A stretch of DNA of 64,000 bases from Bacillota bacterium. Lineage in GTDB: Bacteria > Bacillota > Clostridia > Lachnospirales > Lachnospiraceae. Position 1 is the stretch's first letter; each line of letters starts with the position of its first letter. Of this stretch, positions 1 to 8,528 are shown in pieces. The DNA lies in contig JAFAGA010000056.1 of NCBI GenBank assembly GCA_023423045.1, positions 1-64,000 of the forward strand, given 5' to 3'. The notes under the pieces were generated by a model. That model was given only the letters and a program-made list of their open reading frames with translations. It was not told the DNA's origin and did not search any database. Both the position numbers and the translations under genes were made by a program.

Positions 1-203
1 ATGCGGACCTTCTTTCCCTTGATCACCGAACCGCTGTCCGGCTCCTCCAGTCCGGCAATTATTTTAAGAAGGGTGGATTTACCCGTACCGTTGATCCCGA
101 TCACTCCGATTTTCTCACCCTCATTAATTCCAAAAGTAACATGGTCAAAAAGCATACGCTCCGTATAACTTTTGCTCATATTTTCAACTGTCAATAAATT
201 CAT
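1..203 (-). CDS. ABC transporter ATP-binding protein, N-terminal fragment (probably ABC-F)
   Basis: Only the first 67 codons lie in the window; the gene continues past position 1. The translation starts MNLLTVENMSKSYTERMLFD and reaches a Walker A motif, GINGTGKST, near residue 40. This is followed by LLKIIAGLEEPDSG, as in ATP-binding cassettes. The short N-terminus with no transmembrane segment, the phrase 'KSYTERMLFD' and the GxNGxGKST form resemble ABC-F proteins (ribosome-associated translation factors or antibiotic protection), but the linker that would prove this is outside the window. The ATG at 201-203 is preceded on the minus strand by an AAAGGTTAC ribosome site. It could also be an ordinary transporter ATPase. 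Confidence 0.8.
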   Translation of the reverse strand, partial: MNLLTVENMSKSYTERMLFDHVTFGINEGEKIGVIGINGTGKSTLLKIIAGLEEPDSGSVIKGKKVR

Positions 204-386
204 AAAAGTAACCTTTCTATGCTGTGTCCAAAATGCATGTCTATCGTATCACAGGATAACTGCAAAGTCCAGATAAAATCCATTGCCTGTATCAAGTGAA
301 GGTTGCTGTTCAGAGTGCCATATCATGATGATGCTGGGGTCAAAAGGTCATTTTTAAGTGTATCCTGCTAATTCCATGTAATTCCG

Positions 387-432
387 AAAAAATACCTTTG
401 ATTTTCTGACCGTAAGGCCTCAAAGGTATTTC
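387..432 (-). terminator. Rho-independent terminator of purA
   Basis: The inverted repeat AATACCTTTGA / TCAAAGGTATT lies 15-55 nt past the purA stop codon. On the minus strand the second arm runs into a T-rich tract (TATTTTTTC). The remaining 204-386 stretch holds no convincing gene; it is the upstream region of the ABC ATPase. Confidence 0.8.
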
Positions 433-445
433 TTATCACTTTTCC

Positions 446-1720
446 TTATTTTCTTATTATCTCATTTCTTCCCGGACCGTTGGAGATCATGGTAACGGGA
501 ACCTCAAGCTCTTTCTCGATGAACTCGATATATCTTCTGCAGTTTTCCGGAAGCTCCTCATAGGTTTTAATCCCCCTGATATCCGTTTTCCACCCCGGAA
601 GGTACTCATATACCGGCTTTGCCTTGGCAAGCTTCACCGTGGTCGGAAAATCCTTCGTCACCACACCGTCGATTTCATATCCCACACAGACAGGAAGTGT
701 ATCCAGATATCCGAGAACATCCAATACTGTAAGGGCAACCTCCGTCGCTCCCTGCATTCTGCAGCCGTAGCGGGAAGCCACTGCATCAAACCAGCCCATT
801 CTCCTGGGCCTTCCGGTGGTAGCTCCGTATTCGCCGCCATCTCCTCCGCGCCTCCTCAGCTCATCCGCTTCTTCTCCGAAGATTTCGCTGACGAATTCAC
901 CGGCACCTACCGCCGAGGAATACGCCTTTACTACGGTAATAATCTCTTTTATCTCATAAGGAGGAATTCCCGCACCGATGGCTCCGTAAGCAGCTAAGGT
1001 GGAGGAGGAAGTAACCATAGGATAGATTCCAAAGTCAGGATCCTTCAATGCTCCCAGCTGTCCCTCCAGAAGAATATTTTTTCCGGCCTTAATAGCTTCA
1101 TGCAGAAATGCGGACACATCACATACATAGGGCCCTACCAGATCTGCATATTCCAGCAGGGTATGGTATAATTCCTCGGGATTAATCGCAGGCTTGTGAT
1201 ACATATGCTCCAGAAGAATATTCTTCATCTCACATACACGGAACACCTTTTCCTTCAATGCTTCCGCATCAAATAATTCGGAAACCTGAAAACCGATTTT
1301 TGCATATTTATCAGAATAAAAGGGTGCAATCCCGGACTTTGTGGAGCCAAAGGATTTTCCCCCTAACCTTTCTTCTTCATACTGGTCAAAAAGGATATGA
1401 TAGGGCATCATAATCTGTGCCCGGTCCGATACCAGAATTCTTGGTTCCGGCACTCCCCGGTCTACCAGAGACTTAATTTCCTTCACCAGATAGGGGATAT
1501 TCAGCGCAACACCGTTGCCGATGATGCTGGTTGTGTGCTGATAGAATACTCCGGATGGCAGAAGATGAAGCGCAAATTTACCGTATTCGTTGATAATCGT
1601 ATGGCCGGCATTGCTGCCTCCCTGATATCTTACGATAATATCTGCCTCTTGTCCCAGCATATCCGTAATTTTTCCTTTTCCCTCGTCGCCCCAATTAGCA
1701 CCTACAATTGCTCTAACCAT
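446..1720 (-). CDS. purA: Adenylosuccinate synthetase
   Basis: Catalyses GTP-dependent joining of IMP and aspartate to adenylosuccinate, the first committed step to AMP, in the cytoplasm. The N-terminal P-loop is clear (NWGDEGKGK, residues 9-17), followed by GGSNAGHT and, near residue 300, TGRPRRMGWFD. The 424-aa length is normal for the family. The segment usually written KAYTTRVGxGPFPTE is here KAYSSAVGAGEFVSE, so this is a divergent PurA branch. The ATG has a good site (AAGGAGG about 7 nt upstream). It stands alone with its own terminator, apart from the other purine genes at 11.9-15.7 kb. PurB, which uses its product, is one of those genes. Confidence 0.95.
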   Translation of the reverse strand: MVRAIVGANWGDEGKGKITDMLGQEADIIVRYQGGSNAGHTIINEYGKFALHLLPSGVFYQHTTSIIGNGVALNIPYLVKEIKSLVDRGVPEPRILVSDRAQIMMPYHILFDQYEEERLGGKSFGSTKSGIAPFYSDKYAKIGFQVSELFDAEALKEKVFRVCEMKNILLEHMYHKPAINPEELYHTLLEYADLVGPYVCDVSAFLHEAIKAGKNILLEGQLGALKDPDFGIYPMVTSSSTLAAYGAIGAGIPPYEIKEIITVVKAYSSAVGAGEFVSEIFGEEADELRRRGGDGGEYGATTGRPRRMGWFDAVASRYGCRMQGATEVALTVLDVLGYLDTLPVCVGYEIDGVVTKDFPTTVKLAKAKPVYEYLPGWKTDIRGIKTYEELPENCRRYIEFIEKELEVPVTMISNGPGRNEIIRK

Positions 1721-1890
1721 ATCAAAATCCTCCTTGGCTTATGTGGCAGACCGTATTATGATATTACCTCTGTCACAATAAATTATGATATCCAGTTACT
1801 TTATAATCATAAGCCAATCAGCTGCATAAATAAAATTAATATTAATTATGCTTGACATAATCAAAGATTATGCATCGTTCAAATAAGGGT

Positions 1891-2589
1891 CTAAAGCATA
1901 CGAAGCAGACTTTTCTTCCCGGTAAGCTTATCCGCGATTGTCCCGGCGGCTTCCCGTATATATGCTATGGTTCTGTCATAGCTGATATAAACCGGATCGA
2001 GAAATTCATGCTCTTCCAGAAAATGATATCTCACCAACCAGTCCATCGAGTTCTTCATCTCCAGGGTACTCAGCAGTCCGTCAATCCCGCATACCTCTGC
2101 CTGCTCAATACAGCGGCGGATCTTCTCCATATCTTCATAACGCCGCACCAATAAAAAATCATTCCGATTCATATCCTGGACAATATATTCAAAAAAGCGA
2201 TGATCATTCTGGCGGATGCCCATTTGTTCCATACTTTTGCAGAACTCCTTGCGGATGGTAAGAATAAATAACTCATCCGCCAAAACATGTGTCACATAGC
2301 CCAGGTATATATCCTCCAGACCATCTCCCCGTTCCCTGTTCTGCGCTGCAAATTTCTCCAGCCGCTTTCGGTAAGTACTCTGGTGCTTCTCCAGCTCAAA
2401 ATCCATATCCGGTATCCCATCCCGAAAATGGGTGTGCTTTTTATACTCTCTGATATATCCTTCCCGTGCATGAATTGCGTCCGGCGCCAGGTTACCCAAA
2501 TAGAACAGCTCTTCCTTGCGGATACTTCCCTCAGGAAGCTGTTTTATTATCTCTCTCGCAATAACCATATGGGTAATCAGGCCCGCCAT
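1891..2589 (-). CDS. Zinc-dependent phospholipase C-like protein
   Basis: A 232-aa soluble protein beginning MAGLITHMVIAREI. The pattern of H near residue 7, GNLAPDAIHAR (about 32-42), HTHFRD (about 52-57) and GYVTHVLADELF (about 97-108) matches the metal-binding layout of the zinc-dependent phospholipase C / S1-P1 nuclease fold (Pfam PF00882 type). The histidines and aspartates that would bind zinc are present. There is no signal peptide, so unlike secreted clostridial alpha-toxins this is predicted intracellular; similar short proteins are widespread in Clostridia and have no settled function. An AATGGAGGAA ribosome site precedes the ATG. It lies downstream of the 2652-3593 gene on the same strand, 62 nt away. 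Confidence 0.7.
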   Translation of the reverse strand: MAGLITHMVIAREIIKQLPEGSIRKEELFYLGNLAPDAIHAREGYIREYKKHTHFRDGIPDMDFELEKHQSTYRKRLEKFAAQNRERGDGLEDIYLGYVTHVLADELFILTIRKEFCKSMEQMGIRQNDHRFFEYIVQDMNRNDFLLVRRYEDMEKIRRCIEQAEVCGIDGLLSTLEMKNSMDWLVRYHFLEEHEFLDPVYISYDRTIAYIREAAGTIADKLTGKKSLLRML

Positions 2590-2651
2590 AGTATTCCTCC
2601 ATTATTGCTTTCCAGTACTGAATTATCCAAAAAACATGGATTTTGTGCAGC

Positions 2652-3593
2652 TCATTGTATCCTGCCAAAACTTCTTAAAAGCTTAAGCTTGCTTATTGCA
2701 GAATCAGCTTTCCACCAGTTTTCCGAGACAGCAAATTCATTCGCATACTTTTCTTTATTTTCAAACCAACTGAATGTAATTCCCCAAACTCCGTTTTTGG
2801 GTCTTGTCTCAATAATATAATCAAGCTCTTTTTGCATAATCTCCTCATTATCTTTATAAAATTCGCTGTCTGGCGAGGAAATAAAGCTTGACGGTATTTT
2901 CCCATAATAAGCCCATTTGGAAATATCCCGTTCTATTGAGTCACTAACAAGCTTTTTTAAAGTCCTTGACAAAAATTCAATATCATATTTATCAGTTAAC
3001 CCAAGCTGCTGTATGATATCTTTAAGTGCACAATATCCACTCAAGCCCATTTCGCCGTAGTTGCCCGGAGTATAGAGCCTGGCAATTAATTTATCAATAA
3101 CTGCAAAAGCCCGTTCATATAAATCTGAGTCTTTATCAGCGAACTTCAAGATAAAGCAGGCAATCCCCGCCGAAACTCCTATGCTTTCATACTCATTGGC
3201 TTCACTGTCATAGGTCCACCAAGGTGCATGCGGATAATCGTCGTTAGACGGAATGCTAAATAGCCAGCCATTGTCGCTGCGATGCATGCCGCTATCAAGA
3301 AATTTTAATATCCCCTGCATCATCGGATGATTTATGTCCGTAAAATTTATTTCATTCAATTTTCTTATAGCGTTAAGTGTCGTATAAGGCGAAGAATTGG
3401 GATTCCAACTGTCCGGCTCAAGAGCATTACCAAATCCCCCATCCTCGTTTTGATAAAAAGCCAAAGCCGAAATAATAGCATCCTTGCTGCCATTTTCAAA
3501 TTCGTATTGCCATACGGCCAATTCAATTTGCCGCGCATTCCGATAAATCCAATACTGAATCTCATTAAAGGATTGTTTACTCAGTTTTTTCAT
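2652..3593 (-). CDS. Prenyltransferase/squalene-cyclase-repeat-like protein
   Basis: 313 aa, soluble, no signal peptide. Residues about 45-60 read ALAFYQNEDGGFGNALEPD, a QxxDGGxG-type repeat of the alpha/alpha-toroid fold shared by squalene cyclases and protein prenyltransferases. Later segments (SGMHRSDNGWLFSIP; ETRPKNGVWGITFSWF) look like degenerate copies of the same repeat. The acidic DxDD motif of true squalene cyclases is absent, so a cyclase activity is not claimed. It lies 39 nt downstream of an AraC-type regulator on the same strand and is probably co-transcribed with it. A strong AGGAGGAGA site sets the ATG. Function unknown. Confidence 0.6.
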   Translation of the reverse strand: MKKLSKQSFNEIQYWIYRNARQIELAVWQYEFENGSKDAIISALAFYQNEDGGFGNALEPDSWNPNSSPYTTLNAIRKLNEINFTDINHPMMQGILKFLDSGMHRSDNGWLFSIPSNDDYPHAPWWTYDSEANEYESIGVSAGIACFILKFADKDSDLYERAFAVIDKLIARLYTPGNYGEMGLSGYCALKDIIQQLGLTDKYDIEFLSRTLKKLVSDSIERDISKWAYYGKIPSSFISSPDSEFYKDNEEIMQKELDYIIETRPKNGVWGITFSWFENKEKYANEFAVSENWWKADSAISKLKLLRSFGRIQ

Positions 3594-3631
3594 CCATTCT
3601 CCTCCTATGTAATTAGTATCTGTATTATACG

Positions 3632-4456
3632 CTACATTTTAAATTTGTCATTGTAAAAAAGGGACATGTTTTGTATATACTCTTGAGGAGACAAACCACA
3701 AATTGTTTTAAACTCATGGATGAAATGAGGTTGGTCAAAAAAGCCCGCTTGCGTTGCAACATCGATAAGATGCGTGGAATTGCTTTGTAATAGCCGTAAA
3801 GCATAATTTACACGCACAATGCGCGAAAAAGTTTTTGGGGTAGTACCTACATATTGTAAGAATAACCGCCTTATATGCTTTTCACTGTAATAAAACTCGG
3901 AAGATAAATCTCGCATGCTTATGCCCCCGTTTTGCGTGGTGATTTTATTCATCATTGCCGTAACACCCTTCCCGGCTTTATAATCCATCAATCTGGTAAT
4001 GAATATTCTGTCGAGAGCTTTTATCAAATCTTCAATACATTCTGATTTCATCAGTTCATTTTCAATGGATTGAGTGAGTATTTTATCTAATTCATTTAAT
4101 TGGAATGCATTGTCGGTCAGCTCAAATTGGTCAACATTAAGGAATGGATATAAGCAGCCCGAATGAAATTCAATTAGCAGCAAAAACTTCATCTTATTTG
4201 CACGGGCCCCAACATTACATGCTTTTGTGTTTACTCCTCGCAAATTGCTGGATATATGATTGGTGCTCACAGATATAACCATTGTCGAACTTGCTGTTGG
4301 CAGAATCGTATAGTTATTCGCCATATCTATGGGGAATGTAATCGTATAACATGAGATATAGGGCTGTAATAAGATATGCGGCGGAACGTATAGAAAATTG
4401 TTTCCGCGGCTTAGTGACATCCCTTTATAACACTCTATATTTTTGTGAGAAATCAT
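3632..4456 (-). CDS. AraC family transcriptional regulator
   Basis: The C-terminal 100 residues carry a two-helix-turn-helix AraC domain (MRDLSSEFYYSEKHIRRLF, then IDVATQAGFFDQPHFIHEFK and CGLSPQEY, the family signature). The N-terminal 170 residues are a sensor domain with no obvious sugar-binding cupin motif, resembling the DUF6597-type domain. Two ATGs lie 6 nt apart; GAGAGGAC ends right at the first (4462), so the second (4456), 8 nt from the GAGAGG core, is preferred. It lies directly upstream of the cyclase-repeat protein gene and probably controls it. Effector unknown. Confidence 0.85.
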   Translation of the reverse strand: MISHKNIECYKGMSLSRGNNFLYVPPHILLQPYISCYTITFPIDMANNYTILPTASSTMVISVSTNHISSNLRGVNTKACNVGARANKMKFLLLIEFHSGCLYPFLNVDQFELTDNAFQLNELDKILTQSIENELMKSECIEDLIKALDRIFITRLMDYKAGKGVTAMMNKITTQNGGISMRDLSSEFYYSEKHIRRLFLQYVGTTPKTFSRIVRVNYALRLLQSNSTHLIDVATQAGFFDQPHFIHEFKTICGLSPQEYIQNMSLFYNDKFKM

Positions 4457-4701
4457 CTGCATGTCCTCTCAATCCATTGTTATTATCAATAAAAACGCTA
4501 TTTATAGCCAGCATCATAAATTTTGTACTATCTCTATTATTATATACCATAACACAAGGATCTTCAAAGTTTATGCCATATTTCTTCATGAAATTTCTAC
4601 ATAAAACTGTAACCATCTGCATTCGAAGAATGAGTCTATGATAAGGTTAAATCACAGTTTCTTTTAAAAAAGAACTTTTCTACTTCATAATACCTTACAA
4701 T

Positions 4702-4743
4702 AAAAAAAGTCTGTTAATGATTTATTTAAACCATTAAACAGAC
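4702..4743 (-). terminator. Terminator of dut
   Basis: GTCTGTTAATG pairs with CATTAAACAGAC (one bulged base). On the minus strand the stem is followed by seven Ts. It starts 21 nt past the dUTPase stop codon. Confidence 0.85.
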
Positions 4744-4764
4744 CTCACAAATACAGAAATAATA

Positions 4765-5205
4765 TTACTTTATACCAGTAGAACCAAAACCATTAGTACC
4801 TCTACCGGTTTCATCAAGGGTATCTTTCTCATCAAATTCAACCGCAAGATATGGCATAATAACTAATTGTGCCACTCTTTCATTGGGATTCACTGTCTTC
4901 CTATCGTCAGTATCATTATGCAGCGAAATTATAATTTCTCCCCGGTAATCACTATCAATTACGCCTACGCAGTTTGCCGGCCTTAAGCCTTGTTTTGTTG
5001 CCAATCCGCTTCTGGCATAAACAGCGCCGAAATAGCCATCCGGTATCGCCATTGATAATCCCGTTCCAATCATAGCTGTTGCATGTGCTTCAACGCTAAT
5101 TGCTTCTTCGTTGTTAGAATACAGATCCCATCCGGCCGCCTGTTCACTTCCTCTGGTCGGCAGTACTGCTCTGTCATTAAGTTTTTTAATATCTATTTTC
5201 ATCAT
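4765..5205 (-). CDS. dut: dUTP diphosphatase (trimeric type)
   Basis: Hydrolyses dUTP to dUMP and pyrophosphate, keeping uracil out of DNA and feeding thymidylate synthesis. All five motifs of the trimeric family can be read in 146 aa: AGWDLY (24-29), ARSGLA (64-69), GVIDSDYRGEI (81-91), ERVAQLV (109-115) and RGTNGFGSTG (135-144), the last being the glycine-rich arm that closes over the nucleotide of the neighbouring subunit. It starts with two adjacent ATGs, either of which could be used. It is a single gene with its own terminator. Confidence 0.95.
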   Translation of the reverse strand: MMKIDIKKLNDRAVLPTRGSEQAAGWDLYSNNEEAISVEAHATAMIGTGLSMAIPDGYFGAVYARSGLATKQGLRPANCVGVIDSDYRGEIIISLHNDTDDRKTVNPNERVAQLVIMPYLAVEFDEKDTLDETGRGTNGFGSTGIK

Positions 5206-5264
5206 CTTTCACCCATCCTTTTACCTGGATTACTTATCGAACTATCTTTCAGCTTTTTCAGGAA

Positions 5265-6149
5265 CTATTCTTTCAACATTCCCAGCAATTCTTTCGCAGC
5301 CTTGGAGATCGGATTTGTGCGGCTTGTAATAATACAGAAATGTCTCTGCGGTATTTCCTTCTCAAACTGCAGCTGAAACAGCTCCCCATTATCCAAGGCA
5401 TCCCGGGCAAAGTCCATGACTACACAGCCAATTCCCAGATTTCGAATTGCAAATTTAACTATAATATCGCTCATCGCCAATTCAAACTCCGGCTTGATCT
5501 CCACCTCATTGTCCTGCAGAAATTCATCGATATACCGCCTGCTGCTGGTATTGTGCTCCAGGCAAATCGCCGGAAGCTCCTCCAGGGCCCGATACGGAAG
5601 TACCTTATCCTTCAGATCCATAAAACGGCTGCCGGCGACAAAAATATCCCGTATCTCTCTTACCCTCTCCGCCGCTATCTCAGGCTTCGCTTCAAAGGGT
5701 TCACTGACAATACCAAAATCAATTCTGCCGCTGTACAGATGCTCCAGGGTCTCAGGCGTGGGCGCGTTTGTAACCGTCACCTTAATCCCGGGAAACCTTT
5801 CATGGAATTTCTCCAGATATGGAAGCAAATAAAACTGAAGCGTCATATCACTGGCTCCAATCCTGATCTCTCCATTTTCCAAATCAAGCATTTTCTGAAA
5901 CTTTGCTTCTCCCAATAAGATATACTCGTAACCCCGTTTCACATAGCCATACAGAACCTCTCCCTCCGGAGTCAGCCTCACCCCTTTGGGTATCCGCACA
6001 AAAAGCCTGCTTCCAAGGCTTGTCTCCAACAGCTTGATGGCCTGACTGACTGCCGGCTGCGAAATACAAAGCTCTTCACCAGCCTGGGTAAAGCTTCCTG
6101 CCTTTGCAACATGGCAAAAGATACGGTAATACTCCAAATCGATATTCAT
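5265..6149 (-). CDS. LysR family transcriptional regulator
   Basis: 294 aa, standard length. The N-terminal winged helix (YYRIFCHVAKAGSFTQAGEE, then LCISQPAVSQAIKLLE) is followed by a periplasmic-binding-protein-like effector domain starting about residue 90 (GEIRIGASD). The layout resembles CysB/CynR-type LysR proteins. The usual divergent target is missing: the upstream neighbour (aldo/keto reductase) points the same way and sits 119 nt upstream, and dut lies downstream with a separate ribosome site. The ribosome site is AAGGGGAAATGAT. Effector cannot be told from sequence. Confidence 0.9.
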   Translation of the reverse strand: MNIDLEYYRIFCHVAKAGSFTQAGEELCISQPAVSQAIKLLETSLGSRLFVRIPKGVRLTPEGEVLYGYVKRGYEYILLGEAKFQKMLDLENGEIRIGASDMTLQFYLLPYLEKFHERFPGIKVTVTNAPTPETLEHLYSGRIDFGIVSEPFEAKPEIAAERVREIRDIFVAGSRFMDLKDKVLPYRALEELPAICLEHNTSSRRYIDEFLQDNEVEIKPEFELAMSDIIVKFAIRNLGIGCVVMDFARDALDNGELFQLQFEKEIPQRHFCIITSRTNPISKAAKELLGMLKE

Positions 6150-6193
6150 ATCATTTCCCCTTATGGAAATTATAAATTAGATACTTTCTGCCT

Positions 6194-6254
6194 ATAGTCT
6201 GCGCCGGCCTCCTATATCGCCTTCAACGGCGGTAAACAAGCCGGCACAGTCTAT
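6194..6254. other. Two-stem intergenic RNA-like structure
   Basis: Between the aldo/keto reductase and LysR genes, ATAGTCTGCGCCGGC (6194-6208) pairs with GCCGGCACAGTCTAT (6240-6254) over about 14 of 15 positions. Inside is a second hairpin, CGCC-TTCAAC-GGCG (6218-6231). Neither side has a U-run, so a simple terminator is unlikely. It could be a transcript-processing site, an attenuator for the LysR gene, or a regulator site. Confidence 0.5.
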
Positions 6255-6268
6255 TCACCTCAGCCGTC

Positions 6269-7402
6269 CTATCCTGCGCAAACCGCATCAATTTCCAGCT
6301 GCAGAGTCTTTAAATCTTCGCGAATGCTCAGCTGCTGAGGGCAGACCTCTTCACACTGTCCGCATTCTACGCATTGAAGTGCTTTCTCTTCTTCTTTGAT
6401 ATTATTCTTCCACTGCCACTGAAGCTCTCCGTTGTTCATATAAACTCCATACTGATTCCAGATGGAGAAATTCTTGGGAATATCTACTCCCGCAGGACAT
6501 GGCATGCAATATGCACATCCTGTGCAACCGTTTTTCACTCTTTTCCGCAAGGTTTCAGCCACCGCAGCCACTGCCTGATTCTCTCTGCCGTCCAGAGCAA
6601 CAAAGCGATTAAAGGTATCGATATTATCCTCTACCTGCTGCTCGTCGGACATACCGCTAAGAATCACCTTTACATTCGGTAAGGATCCCACCCATCGAAG
6701 AGCCCAGGAAGCCATGGATTTATCCAAATCAATTTCCTTCAGATGCTCCGCGGCATCCTCCGGCAATCCGGCAAGAGAACCACCCTTGATCGGCTCCATA
6801 ATAATTACCGGAACGCCCAGCTTCTCTGCCAGCTCGTATCCTTTCATTCCGGCCTGCTCCTCCGTATCCATGTAGTTCAGCTGGATCTGACAGAAATCCC
6901 AGTCACGGTAGGAAATAATATGTTCAAAAGCATCATACTCATCGTGGAAGGAAAAGCCCAGATACCTGATCTTCCCCTCTTCCTTGAGCTGATCCACGAT
7001 TTCCAGTACTCCCAGGCTCACCATTTTATCAAAACTTTTTCTGTTAAGAGCGTGGAGTAAATAAAAATCGATATAATCCTTATGCAGCTTTGTCAATTGC
7101 TCCTCAAAAAGCCTGCGCACATCCTCCGGCTTTTCTACCAGCCAGCAGGGAAGCTTGGTTGCAAGATAATACGAGCTTCTGTCATATTTGTCCAGAGCCT
7201 TGCCGGTAAATATTTCACTTTTACCCTCATGGTATACATAAGCCGTATCATAATAATTGACTCCGTTCTGATACGCATAGTCCATCATCTTTTCCGCCCT
7301 GGCCTCATCAATGCTGCCATCCTCGTTTTTCGGAAAACGCATACAGCCAAAGCCCAGCAGGGATGTTTCTATACCCAGTTTATCCACTTTTCTGAATTCC
7401 AT
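6269..7402 (-). CDS. Aldo/keto reductase with C-terminal ferredoxin-like domain
   Basis: 377 aa. Residues 1-270 form an aldo/keto reductase barrel: GFGCMRFP near the N-terminus, the catalytic Tyr in NYYDTAYVYHEGKSE, the Lys in YLATKLP, and YIDFYLLHAL for the His. Residues about 290-365 add cysteine clusters CTGCAYCMPCPAGVDIP and CVECGQCEEVCPQQL, the layout of a 4Fe-4S ferredoxin domain. Such fused proteins are common in anaerobic Firmicutes; they probably couple carbonyl reduction to ferredoxin or NAD(P)H, substrate unknown. The ATG follows a strong GGAGGTTATTT site. Confidence 0.9.
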   Translation of the reverse strand: MEFRKVDKLGIETSLLGFGCMRFPKNEDGSIDEARAEKMMDYAYQNGVNYYDTAYVYHEGKSEIFTGKALDKYDRSSYYLATKLPCWLVEKPEDVRRLFEEQLTKLHKDYIDFYLLHALNRKSFDKMVSLGVLEIVDQLKEEGKIRYLGFSFHDEYDAFEHIISYRDWDFCQIQLNYMDTEEQAGMKGYELAEKLGVPVIIMEPIKGGSLAGLPEDAAEHLKEIDLDKSMASWALRWVGSLPNVKVILSGMSDEQQVEDNIDTFNRFVALDGRENQAVAAVAETLRKRVKNGCTGCAYCMPCPAGVDIPKNFSIWNQYGVYMNNGELQWQWKNNIKEEEKALQCVECGQCEEVCPQQLSIREDLKTLQLEIDAVCAG

Positions 7403-7457
7403 AAATAACCTCCTTTGTTTCCGCCTGCCATAAGCAGATATTTATAAACTGCCTCCA

Positions 7458-7635
7458 TTATATTACCGGAATGAACCCCATATTCCTGTAATCGTGATGC
7501 ACGGCGCAAGTACAGCGCCTTTTATCAGAAGTTAAAGAACAACTTCTGATAACTTATATTACAGGAACGAAATTCATGTTCCTGTAATCGGAGTATGAGA
7601 AGGAGATGTACTTTCTTCTCATAACTTATATTATT
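7458..7635 (+). repeat. Tandem hairpin repeat, two units, also found inverted at 63.8 kb
   Basis: Two related units lie end to end. Each begins TTATATTAC, then a hairpin of the type CAGGAA...TTCCTG, then AATCG, then a second hairpin ending in ..CTTCT(G/C)ATA, and then ACTTATATTA, which starts the next unit. Unit 1 uses TTATCAGAAGTT / AACTTCTGATAA as its second hairpin; unit 2 uses TATGAGAAG / CTTCTCATA. The same sequence recurs in reverse orientation at 63836-63924. This occupies most of the 7403-7767 gap; nothing else convincing is visible there. Confidence 0.75.
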
Positions 7636-7767
7636 ACATGTATTCTTTGATAGTTCAATGTATTTCCTTAGCCATCTGGCAAGAAATATTACAATTTGGC
7701 TCATGGCACCCAGCCTTTCTTTTATCTGCTTTTCTTTGAGTAATTGCAGAAGGCTGCATTAGTCACT

Positions 7768-8025
7768 CTACTTTTTCTTCCTGCAGTAAGCAATTGTCAA
7801 ACCAATTGTTAAGGCAATAACAGCAGCTGTCATACCGTACAAAATATAGCTGTTCACCGGCTCACTTGTTACAATAATACTGGTCGGACCATCCGCTCCG
7901 CCTATTATGCCATAGCTCTCTTTGTGAATCTGATACAATGCATTCATATCCAACCAGCTGAAAACAATTAATACGATACCGGCAATGCTGAGCACCATTA
8001 GCGCAATCATACGTCTAATCTTCAT
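7768..8025 (-). CDS. Small two-TM membrane protein with a GGADGP motif
   Basis: 85 aa, with transmembrane helices at about 7-27 and 59-79 and a basic C-terminus (YCRKKK). The loop between them contains YGIIGGADGPTSI. In the beta subunits of sodium-pumping decarboxylases (OadB/GcdB) a nearly identical IGGADGPTxI segment contributes to the sodium site; those subunits are about 350-400 aa with many helices, so this is far too short to be one. It may be a stand-alone relic or a small protein using the same turn. The ribosome site is AAGAAGGACGG. It sits 62 nt downstream of the PNPOx-fold gene on the same strand. Confidence 0.6.
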   Translation of the reverse strand: MKIRRMIALMVLSIAGIVLIVFSWLDMNALYQIHKESYGIIGGADGPTSIIVTSEPVNSYILYGMTAAVIALTIGLTIAYCRKKK

Positions 8026-8087
8026 GTGCCGTCCTTCTTTCCTGTGATCTGTTCCCTACAAAACTCCTCACTGTCTCTGCCTTACTC

Positions 8088-8528
8088 TCACTCTTGTGTT
8101 TTCCCGGAAGAAATCCGGAAGGTTTCAGACTGAAAGCTGCTATAATACCTGCCTTCCCTTGCGGTAAACTTAAGCACGCAATAATCCGGATCATCAACCC
8201 CCAGAGGATAGTATGTGATATCCCCGGGAAGCCAGATCATCTCTTTGCTCTTTGCATCCTCAAGAACCTCCATGGTTCCCTTGAGCATGACACCACGGTA
8301 AAACCGCCTGTCACTAAAATAAATACAGGCCTTCGGATTATCCTTATATTGCTTCACCCGCATGGAGGAGGTATTGGTTGAAAAGTAAAATACCCGGATC
8401 CCTTCCCTCTTCCTGGGTGCATACATTGCCTTTGTGTTCGGATATCCCTCTTCGTCAACCGAACTGATATGGGCTATTGTCTGCTTGTCTATTAAATTGC
8501 CAATGGTTTTCACGGAATCCCTCATCAT
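8088..8528 (-). CDS. Pyridoxamine 5'-phosphate oxidase-fold (flavin-binding) protein
   Basis: 146 aa with the split-barrel fold of the PNPOx-like / general stress protein 26 family: TIAHISSVDEEGYPNTKAM (18-36) is the first strand pair, followed by FYFSTNTSSMRVKQYKDNPKACIYF and RGVMLKGTMEVL. These proteins bind FMN or F420-type cofactors and serve as small flavoproteins of mostly unknown substrate. It is divergent from the TetR-ABC exporter operon, with about 236 nt between the two starts, so it may share that control region. Function beyond fold is not assigned. Confidence 0.8.
   Translation of the reverse strand: MMRDSVKTIGNLIDKQTIAHISSVDEEGYPNTKAMYAPRKREGIRVFYFSTNTSSMRVKQYKDNPKACIYFSDRRFYRGVMLKGTMEVLEDAKSKEMIWLPGDITYYPLGVDDPDYCVLKFTAREGRYYSSFQSETFRISSGKTQE

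Noticed and set aside
1856..1872. CATAATC-AAA-GATTATG hairpin behind the phospholipase-like gene
   Set aside because: It is short, AT-rich and lacks a U-run; a terminator is possible but not supported.
3365..3565. Open frames opposite or within the cyclase-repeat gene, and many long frames opposite purF, addA, addB and nadE
   Set aside because: They are shadows of strongly coding genes: no ribosome sites, unnatural composition, and the true frame has clear family motifs.
4425..4622. A 65-codon frame (minus) overlapping the AraC start
   Set aside because: It overlaps the regulator's ribosome site, has no site of its own and shows no protein-like pattern.
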